DNA from: Amycolatopsis sp. CA-128772 | Lineage (GTDB): Bacteria > Actinomycetota > Actinomycetes > Mycobacteriales > Pseudonocardiaceae | Assembly: GCF_002904295.1 (NCBI RefSeq) | Contig: NZ_PPHG01000086.1 | Span: forward strand, 184,680-248,679 | DNA: 64,000 bases | Direction: 5' to 3' | Part shown: in pieces, positions 23,779 to 32,435 of the stretch | Numbering within the stretch: the first letter of the stretch is position 1 | How the letters are laid out: each line of letters begins with the position of its first letter | The notes under the pieces: model-generated | Seen by the model: the letters and a program-made list of their open reading frames with translations, nothing else | What the model was told of the DNA's origin: nothing | Databases searched by the model: none | Made by a program: the position numbers and the translations under genes

Positions 23779-26394
23779 TCACCGGGTCGACACCACCCGG
23801 AACCACAGCGTGAACTCCGTCTTCTGCGGCACCAGCCGGTACCGCGGCAGCACCCCGGGCCCGCACGACGCCGAGCCCAACCCGTGCTGGGCCACGTCCA
23901 GCGTCAGGTGCACCAGCTCACCCGGCACGAGGTCGTCGGTGTGCCGCGCCGCCTCCAGGTCGGCCGCGGTCCAGCGGCGGGCCGTGAAATCGAACTGCGG
24001 GTCGCCGTCGATGTGGAGGCCCGTGCCGTCCGGGGCCGTCAAGCGGGCCCAGCGGACCGCCGTCCGGTTGCCGTTCTCCTGCGGGAACACGTACGGCGTC
24101 TGCAGGCCGTCGACGCTGCTGGAGAACCGGCCGATCCGCGCCGCCTGGCGGCTGTCCGGGTACGCCTCGCCCGGGCCGGCGCCGAACCACTCGGCCGAGC
24201 CGAACGTGCCCGGGACCGCCATCGCCAGCCCGAGCCGGGGGAGCGTGCCGGGGAACTCGCCGTCCGGGGTCACCTCGAGCCGCAGCCGCAGGCGGTCTTC
24301 GAACGCGGTCCACGTGTAGTCCGCGAACAGGCCGAACGGCTGCGCCGGCGGGGCCACCCGGGTGCGCACCACCAGTTCCTCGCCGTCGGCGTCGACCGTG
24401 AGCACGCGGTGCTGCATGCGGTGCAGCCCGGCCTCGCGCCACCGGCCGGCGTCGGGCCGGCCGCCGAACGTGCCGCGGTCGTTGTCGGTCGTCGCGCGCC
24501 AGACGTCGAGCCGGGGCCCGTGCACCGCGTGCTCGCCGAGCGACGACAGGACGCCGGTCGCCGGGTCGAACGCGCCGGCGCCCAGCAGCAGCCGGCCGCC
24601 GGTGCGGAACACCGGTCCGCGTGGCGGGAGCGGCGCCGCGGCGGGCGCCGCCGATACCGGCAGCTGCCCCCGGCCGACGACGTGCCCGGCCGGGGCCCAC
24701 GCCGTCGCCGAGGTCAGCGTCGCCGACACCGTCAACCACGACTCGCCACGGGTGGTGGGCAATCCGGGCAGCGGCACCGAAGCGCTCTGTCCGGATCGGA
24801 CCGGCGGAACGTCGAGAACGCCTTCGGCGACCGCGATCCCTTCGTCCTCCAGGGTCCACGTGAACGTGAGGTGCGCGGTGCTCACGAAGTCGTGGTGGTT
24901 GCCCACCAGGATCCCGGACCCGCCGGCCGAAATCCGGACCGGCTCGATGACCTTCGCGTACTCGACCAGTCCCGGCGACGGCGTCCGGTCCGGGAAGACC
25001 AGGCCGTCGATGACGAAGTTGCCGTCGTGGAGCGGCTCGCCGAAGTCCCCGCCGTAGGCGAAGTGCCCGCCGGCGGCGAGGCCGTGGTCGATCCACTCCC
25101 AGACGAACCCGCCCTGGCAGTTCGGGTACCGCTCGAACAGCTCGCGGTACTCCAGCAGGCCGCCCGGGCCGTTGCCCATCGCGTGCCCGTACTCGCACAG
25201 CACGAACGGCAGGTCGCGGCGGCGCGCGTTGTCGTCCTCGCGGCGGCCGATCCGCTCGACCTCCTCGTGCGTGGCGTACATCCGGCTGTGCACGTCCACA
25301 TAGGCGCAGTCGTGATCGCCTTCGTAGTGGATCGGCCGCGTCGGATCGCGGTGGCGCACCCACTCCGCCATCTTCGCCAGGTTCTCCCCGGTGTGGCTTT
25401 CGTTGCCCAGCGACCAGAGGATCACGCTGGGCCGGTTCTTGTCCCGCTCCACCGTGCGCCGGATCCGGTCGAGGTAGGCCTCCGTCCACACCGGATCGCC
25501 GCTGGGGTTGCCGGCCCAGCCCAGCGGCTCGAAGCCGTGGGTCTCCAGGTCGCACTCGTCGATCACCCACAGGCCGTAGGTGTCGCACAGTTCGAGGAAC
25601 GCTGGATCCGGCGGGTAGTGGCTGGTCCGGACGGCGTTGACGTTGTGCCGCTTCATCAGCAGCACGTCGGCCAGCGCGGTTTCCGGCGCCACCACGCGCC
25701 CGGTGCGCGGGTCGTGCTCGTGGCGGTTCACCCCGCGCAGCAGCAGCCGGCGGCCGTTGACCTTCAGCTGCCCGTCCTCGATCGTCACCGTCCGGAACCC
25801 GAGCCGCACCGGCACCCGCTCGGCCTCGGTCGACAGCGTCCCGTCGTACAGCCGCGGGGTCTCCGCGCTCCACGGTTCGACCGCCAGTTCCAGGGGCTCC
25901 CCGGCCGGGTGCCCGGCGACGTCGAGTCCGGGGATGTCCAGCACGACGTCCGGGCCGGTTTCGACGCAGACGGTGCCCAGCCCGGTCGTGTGGTCGTAGT
26001 CGGCGCGGACGTGGTAGTCGCCGATGCCGCCGTCCGGGCGGGCGAGCAGGGTGACGGCGCGGAAGATCCCGGACAGCCACCACATGTCCTGGTCCTCGAG
26101 GTAACTGCCGGCCGACCACTGGTGCACGCGCACCGCGAGGACGTTCCCGGTGGGCCGCAGCAGCGGCCCGACCTCGAACTCCGCCGCCAGCCGGCTGCCC
26201 TGCGTCACGCCGAGCTCGGTGCCGTTGAGCCAGATCCGGCCGCACGAGTCGATCCCGGCCGGCGCGGCGGCGAGGCCGGGCGAGAGCCGGAAGCGCCACG
26301 TGCCGTTCAGCGAGAGGGCGGGCGCGTCGGAGGTGAAGGCCGCGCGCGCGGCGACGGACCCCCGGCCGGGCCGGGGGTCTTCGAGGTACGACAT
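23779..26394 (-). CDS. GH2 beta-galactosidase, shortened in the N-terminal domain
   Basis: An 871-residue LacZ-type beta-galactosidase. The acid/base Glu332 is in SLGNESHTGEN and the nucleophile Glu401 in LCEYGHAMGN. The central TIM barrel (about 220-510) and C-terminal small-chain/galactose-mutarotase-like domain (about 580-871) look complete. The sugar-binding N-terminal domain goes directly from FRLSPGLAAAPAG to IDSCGRIWLNGTE; relatives I recall have about 80-90 more residues there (the segment with the SHW and YTNV motifs), so an in-frame deletion is likely and activity is uncertain. ATG start with GGAAGGA upstream. LacI gene and operator lie immediately upstream on the same strand. Confidence 0.82.
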   Translation of the reverse strand: MSYLEDPRPGRGSVAARAAFTSDAPALSLNGTWRFRLSPGLAAAPAGIDSCGRIWLNGTELGVTQGSRLAAEFEVGPLLRPTGNVLAVRVHQWSAGSYLEDQDMWWLSGIFRAVTLLARPDGGIGDYHVRADYDHTTGLGTVCVETGPDVVLDIPGLDVAGHPAGEPLELAVEPWSAETPRLYDGTLSTEAERVPVRLGFRTVTIEDGQLKVNGRRLLLRGVNRHEHDPRTGRVVAPETALADVLLMKRHNVNAVRTSHYPPDPAFLELCDTYGLWVIDECDLETHGFEPLGWAGNPSGDPVWTEAYLDRIRRTVERDKNRPSVILWSLGNESHTGENLAKMAEWVRHRDPTRPIHYEGDHDCAYVDVHSRMYATHEEVERIGRREDDNARRRDLPFVLCEYGHAMGNGPGGLLEYRELFERYPNCQGGFVWEWIDHGLAAGGHFAYGGDFGEPLHDGNFVIDGLVFPDRTPSPGLVEYAKVIEPVRISAGGSGILVGNHHDFVSTAHLTFTWTLEDEGIAVAEGVLDVPPVRSGQSASVPLPGLPTTRGESWLTVSATLTSATAWAPAGHVVGRGQLPVSAAPAAAPLPPRGPVFRTGGRLLLGAGAFDPATGVLSSLGEHAVHGPRLDVWRATTDNDRGTFGGRPDAGRWREAGLHRMQHRVLTVDADGEELVVRTRVAPPAQPFGLFADYTWTAFEDRLRLRLEVTPDGEFPGTLPRLGLAMAVPGTFGSAEWFGAGPGEAYPDSRQAARIGRFSSSVDGLQTPYVFPQENGNRTAVRWARLTAPDGTGLHIDGDPQFDFTARRWTAADLEAARHTDDLVPGELVHLTLDVAQHGLGSASCGPGVLPRYRLVPQKTEFTLWFRVVSTR

Positions 26395-26411
26395 GGGGGT
26401 CCTTCCGCTTG

Positions 26412-26439
26412 CCGTGAGCGTTCCCGTGAACGTTCACGG
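26412..26439. promoter_or_regulatory. LacI-type operator upstream of the GH2 gene
   Basis: A perfect 16-bp palindrome CCGTGAACGTTCACGG (26424-26439), with a degenerate copy CCGTGAGCGTTCCCG at 26412-26426 overlapping it. A symmetric CG centre is typical of LacI-family operators. It sits 18-45 bp upstream of the GH2 start. Confidence 0.75.
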
Positions 26440-26483
26440 CCCGCTCGGCAGTGTGCGTTCCGGGGCGACCCGGTGTCAAGCGG

Positions 26484-27485
26484 TCAGGCCGATTCGCGCA
26501 GGTGGAGGCGGGCGCGGACGGTCAGTTCACCCGAGCCGAGCGGCTCGGCCCCGGTCACGAGCCGGGCGGCCTGCTCGACGGCGAGCGCACCGACCGCGCG
26601 GGTGTCGACGGCGACGCTGGAGAGCTCCGGCTCGACCAGGGTGCCGAGGGCGAGCCCGTCGAACCCGATCACGGCGAGGTCGGCGGGCAGGCGCAGGCCG
26701 AACCGGCGGGCCTCGCGCAGGGCGCCGATCGCCATCACGTCGTTGAAGGCGAACACGGCGGTGACGTCGGGGTGGGCGGCGAGCAGGGTGGCCAGCGCCG
26801 CGCCGCCGCCGTCGACGCTCTGGGCGCCGCCGGCGATCCAGCCGGGGTGCACGGCGACCCCGCACTCGGCGGCGGCCCGCAGGAACCACTGCCGCCGGAC
26901 ACCCGGCGCGGGACGGCCGTCGAGCATGCCGATCCGCCGGTGCCCGCGCGAGACCAGGTGGGCGACGGCCTCGCGGACGCCTTCCTCGCCGTCGATCCCG
27001 ATCCCGCTGAACCGCGGGGTGCGCGGCTCCCGGCCGATCAGGACGACCGGGATGCCGGCGGTGAGGCGCTCGAGGTCCTCGTCGGACCGGCCGAAGTAGC
27101 CCGCGACCGCGTCCACCTGGGCGCCGATCACGCGCAGCGTGGCCAGCTCCTGCTCCGGGTCGTCGGCGGTGTCGTGCACGACGACGTGCCAGCCGCGGGC
27201 CCGGGCCGCCGCCAGCGCGCCGGCGGCGACCTCGGTGAAGAACGGGTTGAGCAGGTCCGGCACGACGAGCCCGATCGTGGTGGTGTCCGGCCGGACCAGG
27301 CCGCGGGCGAAGCGGCTCGGGCGGTAGCCGAGCTCGCGGGCGGCGTCGAGGACGCGTTGCTTGGTCGAGCCGTCGATCTCGGCCTTGTCGTTCAGCGCCC
27401 GCGACACCGTCTGCCGCGAGACCCCGGCCGAGCGGGCGACGTCGTGGATCGTCACCCTCCGGGGTTCCGTGCTGCTCGGGGACAT
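26484..27485 (-). CDS. LacI-family transcriptional repressor
   Basis: A 333-residue LacI/GalR repressor. The N-terminal HTH with hinge helix is TIHDVARSAGVSRQTVSRAL, and the periplasmic-binding-protein-like domain spans about 65-333. It lies directly upstream of the GH2 gene on the same strand with an operator between, so it most likely represses the beta-galactosidase, relieved by a galactoside. ATG at 27485. Confidence 0.9.
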   Translation of the reverse strand: MSPSSTEPRRVTIHDVARSAGVSRQTVSRALNDKAEIDGSTKQRVLDAARELGYRPSRFARGLVRPDTTTIGLVVPDLLNPFFTEVAAGALAAARARGWHVVVHDTADDPEQELATLRVIGAQVDAVAGYFGRSDEDLERLTAGIPVVLIGREPRTPRFSGIGIDGEEGVREAVAHLVSRGHRRIGMLDGRPAPGVRRQWFLRAAAECGVAVHPGWIAGGAQSVDGGGAALATLLAAHPDVTAVFAFNDVMAIGALREARRFGLRLPADLAVIGFDGLALGTLVEPELSSVAVDTRAVGALAVEQAARLVTGAEPLGSGELTVRARLHLRESA

Positions 27486-27516
27486 CCGTCGAGTATGCCC
27501 GCCCGCGCCCGGCCCG

Positions 27517-28908
27517 CTACCCGGCCGGGGTGCGTTCGCGGCGCTTGACCACGAGCCGCCAGCCCACCGCCAGGACCACCGCGAGCACCGGGATGGAGTA
27601 GAAGGCGATCTTCTCGGCGCCGTCCGAGAAGCCCATCAGCACCACCACCAGGGCCAGGAACCCGAGCGTCGCCCAGCCGCTGTAGGGCGCCCACGGCATC
27701 CGGTACGACGGACGCTCCAGCTCGCCGCGCAGCGCGGCCTGCCGCAGCCGCAGCTGGCAGAAGATGAGCGTCGCCCAGGTGCTGATCACGCCGAGGGACG
27801 CGATCGCGATGGCGATGTCGAACGCCTCCTTCGGCACCAGGTAGTTCAGCACCACGCCGAGCACGTAGGCCACCGACGTGAACAGGATGCCGCCGTAGGG
27901 CACCTGCCGGCGGCTCAGCCGTCTGACGAACGACGGCGCCTCGCCCTCTTCGGCCAGCGAACGCAGGATCCGGCCGGTCGAGTAGAGGCCGGAGTTGACG
28001 CTGGACAGCGCCGCGGTCAGCACCACCGCGTTCATCACGTCGCCGATGCCCGGGATGCCGAGCCGGCTGAACACGGTGACGAACGGGCTTTCGTCGCCGC
28101 TGTAGAACGGCCACGGCAGCAGCATGGCCAGCAGCAGCACCGAGCCGACGTAGAACACGCCGATCCGCCAGACCACGCCGTTGATCGCCTTCGGCAGCAC
28201 CTGGCGCGGGTCCTTCGTTTCGCCGGCCGCGATGCCGACCACCTCGATGGCCGAGTAGGCGAAGATGACGGCCTGCAGCGTCATCAGCGCGACGCCGGCG
28301 CCCGCCGGGAACAGTCCACTGTGGCCGGTCAGGTTGTGCGGGCCGGCGGGCGCGCCGCCGATGTCCGCGCTCGTCAGCACCAGACCGGCGCCGACGACCA
28401 GGAAGACGACGATGGCCAGCACCTTGACCACCGAGAACCAGAACTCCAGCTCGCCGAACACCTTCACCGACAGCAGGTTCACCATCAGCAGCACGCCGAG
28501 GGCGATCAGCGCGGTGATCCACTGCGGCGCGTCCGGCAGCCACTTGTGGACGTAGATGGCGACCGCGGTGATCTCGGCGATCCCGGTCATCGCCCAGTTC
28601 ACCCAGTACATCCAGCCCGAGGCGAAGCCGGCCCACGGGCCGATGAACTTCCGCGCGTAGGTGACGAAGCTGCCGGAGCTGGGCTCGTGCAGGACGAGCT
28701 CGCCGAGCGCGCGCATCACGAAGTAGGCGGCGATTCCGCAGATCGCGTAGGAGAAGACCAGCGACGGGCCGACCTGGTGCAGCTTGCCGCCGGCGCCGAG
28801 GAACAGCCCGACGCCGATCGCGCCGCCGATGGCGATCATCTGCACCTGGCGGTTGCCCAGGGCTTTCGAATAGCTTTCACCTTTTTCGGTGAGCAGCGAG
28901 GAATCCAT
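27517..28908 (-). CDS. APC-superfamily amino-acid permease (AAT family)
   Basis: A 463-residue inner-membrane amino-acid/H+ symporter. It starts with the AAT signature region ALGNRQVQMIAIGGAIGVGL, followed by about twelve hydrophobic segments, including GSFVTYARKFIGPWAGFASG and SAIEVVGIAAGETKDP. It is divergent from glutaminase across 132 bp, so glutamine or asparagine is a plausible substrate. Specificity cannot be read from the sequence. Confidence 0.88.
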   Translation of the reverse strand: MDSSLLTEKGESYSKALGNRQVQMIAIGGAIGVGLFLGAGGKLHQVGPSLVFSYAICGIAAYFVMRALGELVLHEPSSGSFVTYARKFIGPWAGFASGWMYWVNWAMTGIAEITAVAIYVHKWLPDAPQWITALIALGVLLMVNLLSVKVFGELEFWFSVVKVLAIVVFLVVGAGLVLTSADIGGAPAGPHNLTGHSGLFPAGAGVALMTLQAVIFAYSAIEVVGIAAGETKDPRQVLPKAINGVVWRIGVFYVGSVLLLAMLLPWPFYSGDESPFVTVFSRLGIPGIGDVMNAVVLTAALSSVNSGLYSTGRILRSLAEEGEAPSFVRRLSRRQVPYGGILFTSVAYVLGVVLNYLVPKEAFDIAIAIASLGVISTWATLIFCQLRLRQAALRGELERPSYRMPWAPYSGWATLGFLALVVVLMGFSDGAEKIAFYSIPVLAVVLAVGWRLVVKRRERTPAG

Positions 28909-29040
28909 GGTTGCCAGACGCTAGAGCGTGTGCGAGAGGTCACCAAGCGGGCTAAGGAAGACTTAAGGTGTGCCGGACATCACGGCGACCGGAGCGGGGT
29001 GCGTGCGGCCCGGCCGGGGCGCGGCTTCCACGCTACGGCC

Positions 29041-29946
29041 GTGGATCTCGCGGCGCTGCTGGACCGGATAGCCGACGACGTCGCGCCGGAAATCGGCCGC
29101 GGCGCCGTCGCCGGCTACATTCCCGCGCTGGCCAGGGTGGAACCGTCGCGGTTCGGCATGGCGGTGGCCGAAGTGGACGGTGCGGTCCACGGCGCCGGCG
29201 ACTGGAAGCACCCGTTCTCCGTGCCGAGCATGTCCAAAGTGTTCACCCTGGCGTTGACGCTCTCGCGCGGCGACCGCGTCTGGACGCGCGTCGGCCGCGA
29301 ACCGTCGGGCGACCCGTTCAATTCGCTGGTGCAGCTGGAACACGAGGACGGCATTCCGCGGAACCCGTTCATCAACGCGGGCGCCCTGGTGGTGACCGAC
29401 GAACTCGCCCGCCACGGCGACGCGGTGGAGGCTCTGCTCGCCTTCCTCCGGCAGGAGAGCGGCCGCCCGGAAATCGCGGTGGACCCGGAGGTGGCGGCCT
29501 CGGAGGCGGCGCACGCCGACCGCAACCGCGCCCTCGCCTATTTCATGGCGTCCTACGGCAACATGCGCCACCCGGTGCCCTCGGTGCTGGACCAGTACGT
29601 CCGCCAGTGCTCGATCGCGATGAGCTGCGCGGACGTCGCCCGCTCGGCGTTGTTCCTGGCCCGCCACGGCCTCCGCAACGACGGGTCCCGCCTCCTGGAC
29701 CTCAGCGCGGCGAAGCGGATCAACGCGGTGATGCTGACCTGCGGCACGTACGACGCGGCGGGCGAGTTCGCCTACCGCGTCGGCCTCCCGGGCAAGAGCG
29801 GCGTGGGCGGCGGAATCCTCGCGATCGTCCCGGGCCGGTGCGCGGTGTGCGTGTGGAGCCCGGGGTTGGACGCGCGCGGCAACTCGGTGGCGGGGGTCGC
29901 GGCGCTGGACCGGTTCACCACACTGACCGGCTGGTCGATCTTCTGA
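29041..29946 (+). CDS. glsA: Glutaminase
   Basis: A 301-residue serine-dependent glutaminase converting L-glutamine to glutamate and ammonia. The catalytic Ser-x-x-Lys is in SVPSMSKVF, and NPFINAGALVV, QSCSIAMS-like (RQCSIAMSCADVA) and GLPGKSGVGGGI are family blocks. GTG at 29041 aligns with the N-terminus of the E. coli enzyme; an in-frame GTG at 28999 with GGAG upstream would add 14 residues. It faces the amino-acid permease divergently and ends 2 bp from the convergent regulator gene. This is the enzyme for the permease's likely substrate. Confidence 0.9.
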   Translation: MDLAALLDRIADDVAPEIGRGAVAGYIPALARVEPSRFGMAVAEVDGAVHGAGDWKHPFSVPSMSKVFTLALTLSRGDRVWTRVGREPSGDPFNSLVQLEHEDGIPRNPFINAGALVVTDELARHGDAVEALLAFLRQESGRPEIAVDPEVAASEAAHADRNRALAYFMASYGNMRHPVPSVLDQYVRQCSIAMSCADVARSALFLARHGLRNDGSRLLDLSAAKRINAVMLTCGTYDAAGEFAYRVGLPGKSGVGGGILAIVPGRCAVCVWSPGLDARGNSVAGVAALDRFTTLTGWSIF

Positions 29947-29948
29947 CC

Positions 29949-30566
29949 TCAGCGCAGGTAGTTGTAGACGCTGGCCCGTGAGATCCCGAGCAGGTCCGTC
30001 AACGCCGGCACCGCGTTCTTCAGCTCCAGGAACCCGCGCGCCTTCAGCGACCGCACCAGGTCCTTCTTCCCGGACGGCGGCAGGCTGCGCGGGGTGTGGC
30101 CGCGCTCGGTGGCGTAGTCCTCCACCAGGGCGCGCAGCTCGTCCGCCGTGCGGGCGCGCAGGGACTCCGCCAGGGGGGCCGGCTCGTCCGTGCCGGCCAG
30201 GCGGGTCAGGGCGCGGGCCGCCGGGCCGAGGAGGGACACGTCAAGGTTGAGGCACAGGGCCGCCACGTACTCGCCCGCCGCGTTGCGGATGCCGATCGAC
30301 GTGCTCTTCGCCGGGCGGCCGTCCGGGAAGCGGTTCGGGTAGTTCTGCAGGACGTCCGGGAACTCCGGGTCGGCGATCCGGGCCAGGCCCAGCTCGGTGG
30401 CCGGGTCGCCGACCGCGCGGCCGGACAGGCCGCCCTCGATCGCGCGGACCGCGTGGGCCGGGTCGCGCAGGTCGTGCAGCACCACCTCGCAGAGGCCGGG
30501 GAACATCCGGCCGACCGCGTGGGCGATCTTCTCGGCTTCGCGCAGCAGCAGCTCGTCCTCGGTCAT
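29949..30566 (-). CDS. YheO/DauR-type PAS-HTH transcriptional regulator
   Basis: A 205-residue regulator with an N-terminal YheO-like PAS domain (about 10-120) and a C-terminal helix-turn-helix (about 150-205) ending TDLLGISRASVYNYLR. A member of this group, DauR, controls D-arginine catabolism. The ATG at 30566 overlaps the upstream PLP-enzyme stop (4 bp), so the two are translationally coupled. Candidate operators for it lie upstream of the pair at 31687 and 31706. Confidence 0.85.
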   Translation of the reverse strand: MTEDELLLREAEKIAHAVGRMFPGLCEVVLHDLRDPAHAVRAIEGGLSGRAVGDPATELGLARIADPEFPDVLQNYPNRFPDGRPAKSTSIGIRNAAGEYVAALCLNLDVSLLGPAARALTRLAGTDEPAPLAESLRARTADELRALVEDYATERGHTPRSLPPSGKKDLVRSLKARGFLELKNAVPALTDLLGISRASVYNYLR

Positions 30567-31672
30567 CCGATCAGCTCCCGCAGCCTGTCCGCCGCCTTCA
30601 GGCCGGAGCCGGTGAGCACGACGACGGTCGTCTCGCCCGGCCGGATGGCGCCCCGCGCGCGGAACACGTCGATGGCCGCGGCGGCCGTCGCGCTGGTCGG
30701 CTCCGCGTAGAGGCCGAGGGACGCCAGGCGGCGGGCGGCCGCGGCGATGGCGTCCTCCTCGATCGCCGCGGTGTCCCCGCCCGAGCGCCGGATCGCCGCG
30801 ACCACCTCCGGCAGCCGCACCGGACGGCGGATCGCGGTCCCCTCGGCGACCGTCGGCGCGAACGGCGGCGGCTGCCGGTCGTGGAACGCCGCGTCGACGG
30901 GGGAGCAGTTCCGCGGCTGGGCGACCAGCAGGCGGGGGCGCTGCCCGATCGACCCGGCGGCGAGCAGCTCCCCGAACCCGAGGTCGCAGCCCAGCACGAT
31001 GCTGCCCGCGCCGGCCACCGTGACGACGGCGTCCGGCGCGCGGAAGCCGAGGTCCTCCCACAGCTCGTAGGCCAGGGTCTTGGTGCCCTGCAGGAAGAAC
31101 GGGTGCCAGTTGTGGCTGGCGTAGGTCGTGCGGGCCGAGCGGCGGACGGCCTCGGCGGCGGTGTCGTCGCGGGTGCCCGGCACCAGTTCGACGGCCGCGC
31201 CGTACGCGCGGGTCTGCAGGACCTTCGCCGGCGACGTCCCTTCGGGCGCCAGTACGGTCGCCGCGATGCCGGCCGCGGCGCTGTAGGCCGCCACCGACGA
31301 GCCGCCGTTGCCCGAGCTGTCCTCCAGCAGTTCGCGCACCCCGGCGCCGGCCAGCGCGGAGACCATGACGCTGGTGCCGCGGTCCTTGAAGCTGCCGGTC
31401 GGGCTGAACCACTCGAGCTTGAACCGCACCTCCGCCTCGCCCCAGGCCCGCGGCACCAGCGGGGTACAGCCCTCGCCGAGCGACACCGGGCGCAGGTCGC
31501 CGGGCAGCGCGGCCCGGTACCGCCACAGCGAGCGGACGCCGGTGTCGACGTCGGCCGGGCGTAGGCCGGGCAGCGGCGCGACGGTGAGCGGGACGCCGTC
31601 GTCGCCACGCCAGCGCCGGGGATCGCCGGGGTACCGCGTGCCCGAGCGTTCATCGGTGTACCAGTACTCCAC
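30563..31672 (-). CDS. PLP-dependent threonine-synthase-like enzyme
   Basis: A 369-residue fold-type II PLP enzyme related to threonine synthase, threonine dehydratase and diaminopropionate ammonia-lyase. The PLP Lys is in SPTGSFKDRG near residue 95; DSSGNGGSSVAAYS is the phosphate-binding loop region. GTG at 31672 is chosen, with GGAGG 5 nt upstream; a GTG two codons earlier overlaps that Shine-Dalgarno. Coupling to a DauR-type regulator suggests amino-acid catabolism rather than threonine biosynthesis. The substrate is unknown. Confidence 0.8.
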   Translation of the reverse strand: MEYWYTDERSGTRYPGDPRRWRGDDGVPLTVAPLPGLRPADVDTGVRSLWRYRAALPGDLRPVSLGEGCTPLVPRAWGEAEVRFKLEWFSPTGSFKDRGTSVMVSALAGAGVRELLEDSSGNGGSSVAAYSAAAGIAATVLAPEGTSPAKVLQTRAYGAAVELVPGTRDDTAAEAVRRSARTTYASHNWHPFFLQGTKTLAYELWEDLGFRAPDAVVTVAGAGSIVLGCDLGFGELLAAGSIGQRPRLLVAQPRNCSPVDAAFHDRQPPPFAPTVAEGTAIRRPVRLPEVVAAIRRSGGDTAAIEEDAIAAAARRLASLGLYAEPTSATAAAAIDVFRARGAIRPGETTVVVLTGSGLKAADRLRELIG

Positions 31673-31686
31673 CGCCACCTCCGTGT

Positions 31687-31703
31687 CTGGACGAATAGTC
31701 CAA
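31687..31703. promoter_or_regulatory. Candidate operator A of the PLP-enzyme/regulator operon
   Basis: CTGGAC-N5-GTCCAA, inverted half-sites starting 15 bp upstream of the PLP-enzyme GTG. It shares pattern CTrGAC-N5-GTCyA with operator B. Confidence 0.55.
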
Positions 31704-31705
31704 GT

Positions 31706-31722
31706 CTAGACCTACCGTCTAG
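31706..31722. promoter_or_regulatory. Candidate operator B of the PLP-enzyme/regulator operon
   Basis: CTAGAC-N5-GTCTAG, perfect arms; its centre is 19 bp (about two helical turns) from operator A, consistent with cooperative binding of one protein. Confidence 0.6.
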
Positions 31723-31929
31723 TGCTACTGACTGGTACGCGAAATAACTTCAGCTTCTTCTCAGGAAAAGCTTGTCACGCGGAGACGGAAAATTTCGATC
31801 ACCGCCACCCGGGCCGCACCGCCCGGAGTACCGGAGGTGGCCGCCCGAATACCGCCGGTCGTCACGGCCGCCGCGGGCGACGTCCCCGTTCGTGGTCTGT
31901 GAGCACCGGGAACCCCGGGGTGCCCCCAA

Positions 31930-31940
31930 TCCACTGTGGA
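31930..31940. repeat. Dispersed TCCACWGTGGA palindrome (intergenic copy)
   Basis: One of seven exact copies in the window. The other six start at 10648, 35862, 41885, 43268, 46349 and 50296. All have A or T at the centre. This copy is the only one wholly outside genes; that at 10648 overlaps the GTG start of the FAD-subunit gene. Confidence 0.75.
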
Positions 31941-32362
31941 CCACCAGCGTGTGAGGGGGTGGTGACGCGTATTCTTCGGCCGATTCTTACCGGTGCCTGG
32001 AAAAGGACGGCCGAATTGACCGCGATAACCGGCGAAGAAGTGTCTGGCGGAGTCGGCGGAGACGGCGGTTTCGGATAGCGGGTTTACCGTCCGGATACGC
32101 GGCGGTGGTGGGCCGGAAACGCGGTACCCGACGGTCGGCGTGGTCCGGAACGGGCAACGCCAACGCGTCTGCCAGGCGGGATCGCTTGCGCCGTCCGGCG
32201 GTGCGTGCCGGGTGGACCACACCGCGGAAGCGGTCCGGGCAGCCGGGCAATCGCCTCTCGCCAGTCGGACGGCCGAGCGTGACGGCGACGTTGAATTCTT
32301 GCGCCGCCGGCCTGGTCCATCCCGAATTTTCTGCACCCCGGCGATGAAATCGCGGCGGGTTG

Positions 32363-32391
32363 TTGACGGCACGGAAGGAACCCGCTTAAGT
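32363..32391 (+). promoter_or_regulatory. Candidate housekeeping-type promoter of the PKS operon
   Basis: -35 TTGACG (32363-32368), 17-bp spacer, -10 TTAAGT (32386-32391). A start near 32398 would give a leader of about 38 nt before the RBS GGGAG and ATG at 32436. Confidence 0.5.
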
Positions 32392-32435
32392 ACTCCCCGT
32401 TACCCTTCACCCTTTCGTGCGTAGCGGGAGTTCCC

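Larger units (their letters stand above)
31723..32435. other. Gene-free region upstream of the PKS operon
   Basis: About 710 bp with no credible gene: short frames on both strands have atypical codon use. It contains AT-richer stretches (31740-31800, 31970-32075 and 32280-32410), one TCCACTGTGGA palindrome at 31930-31940, and a promoter-like pair at 32363-32391. It is long for this window, so it probably holds several regulatory sites for the PKS operon. Confidence 0.6.

Noticed and set aside
23686..27099. Plus-strand frame of over 1100 codons opposite the GH2 and LacI genes
   Set aside because: Antisense shadow; no start signal and no domain, while the minus-strand genes have catalytic motifs and Shine-Dalgarno sequences.
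28909..29040. Regulatory dyad around CTTAAG between the permease and glutaminase
   Set aside because: Only a 6-bp palindrome with weak flanking symmetry; not enough to call an operator.
31722..32372. Several small frames between the PLP-enzyme and PKS genes on both strands
   Set aside because: No Shine-Dalgarno, poor actinomycete codon usage, mutually overlapping; the region reads as regulatory.
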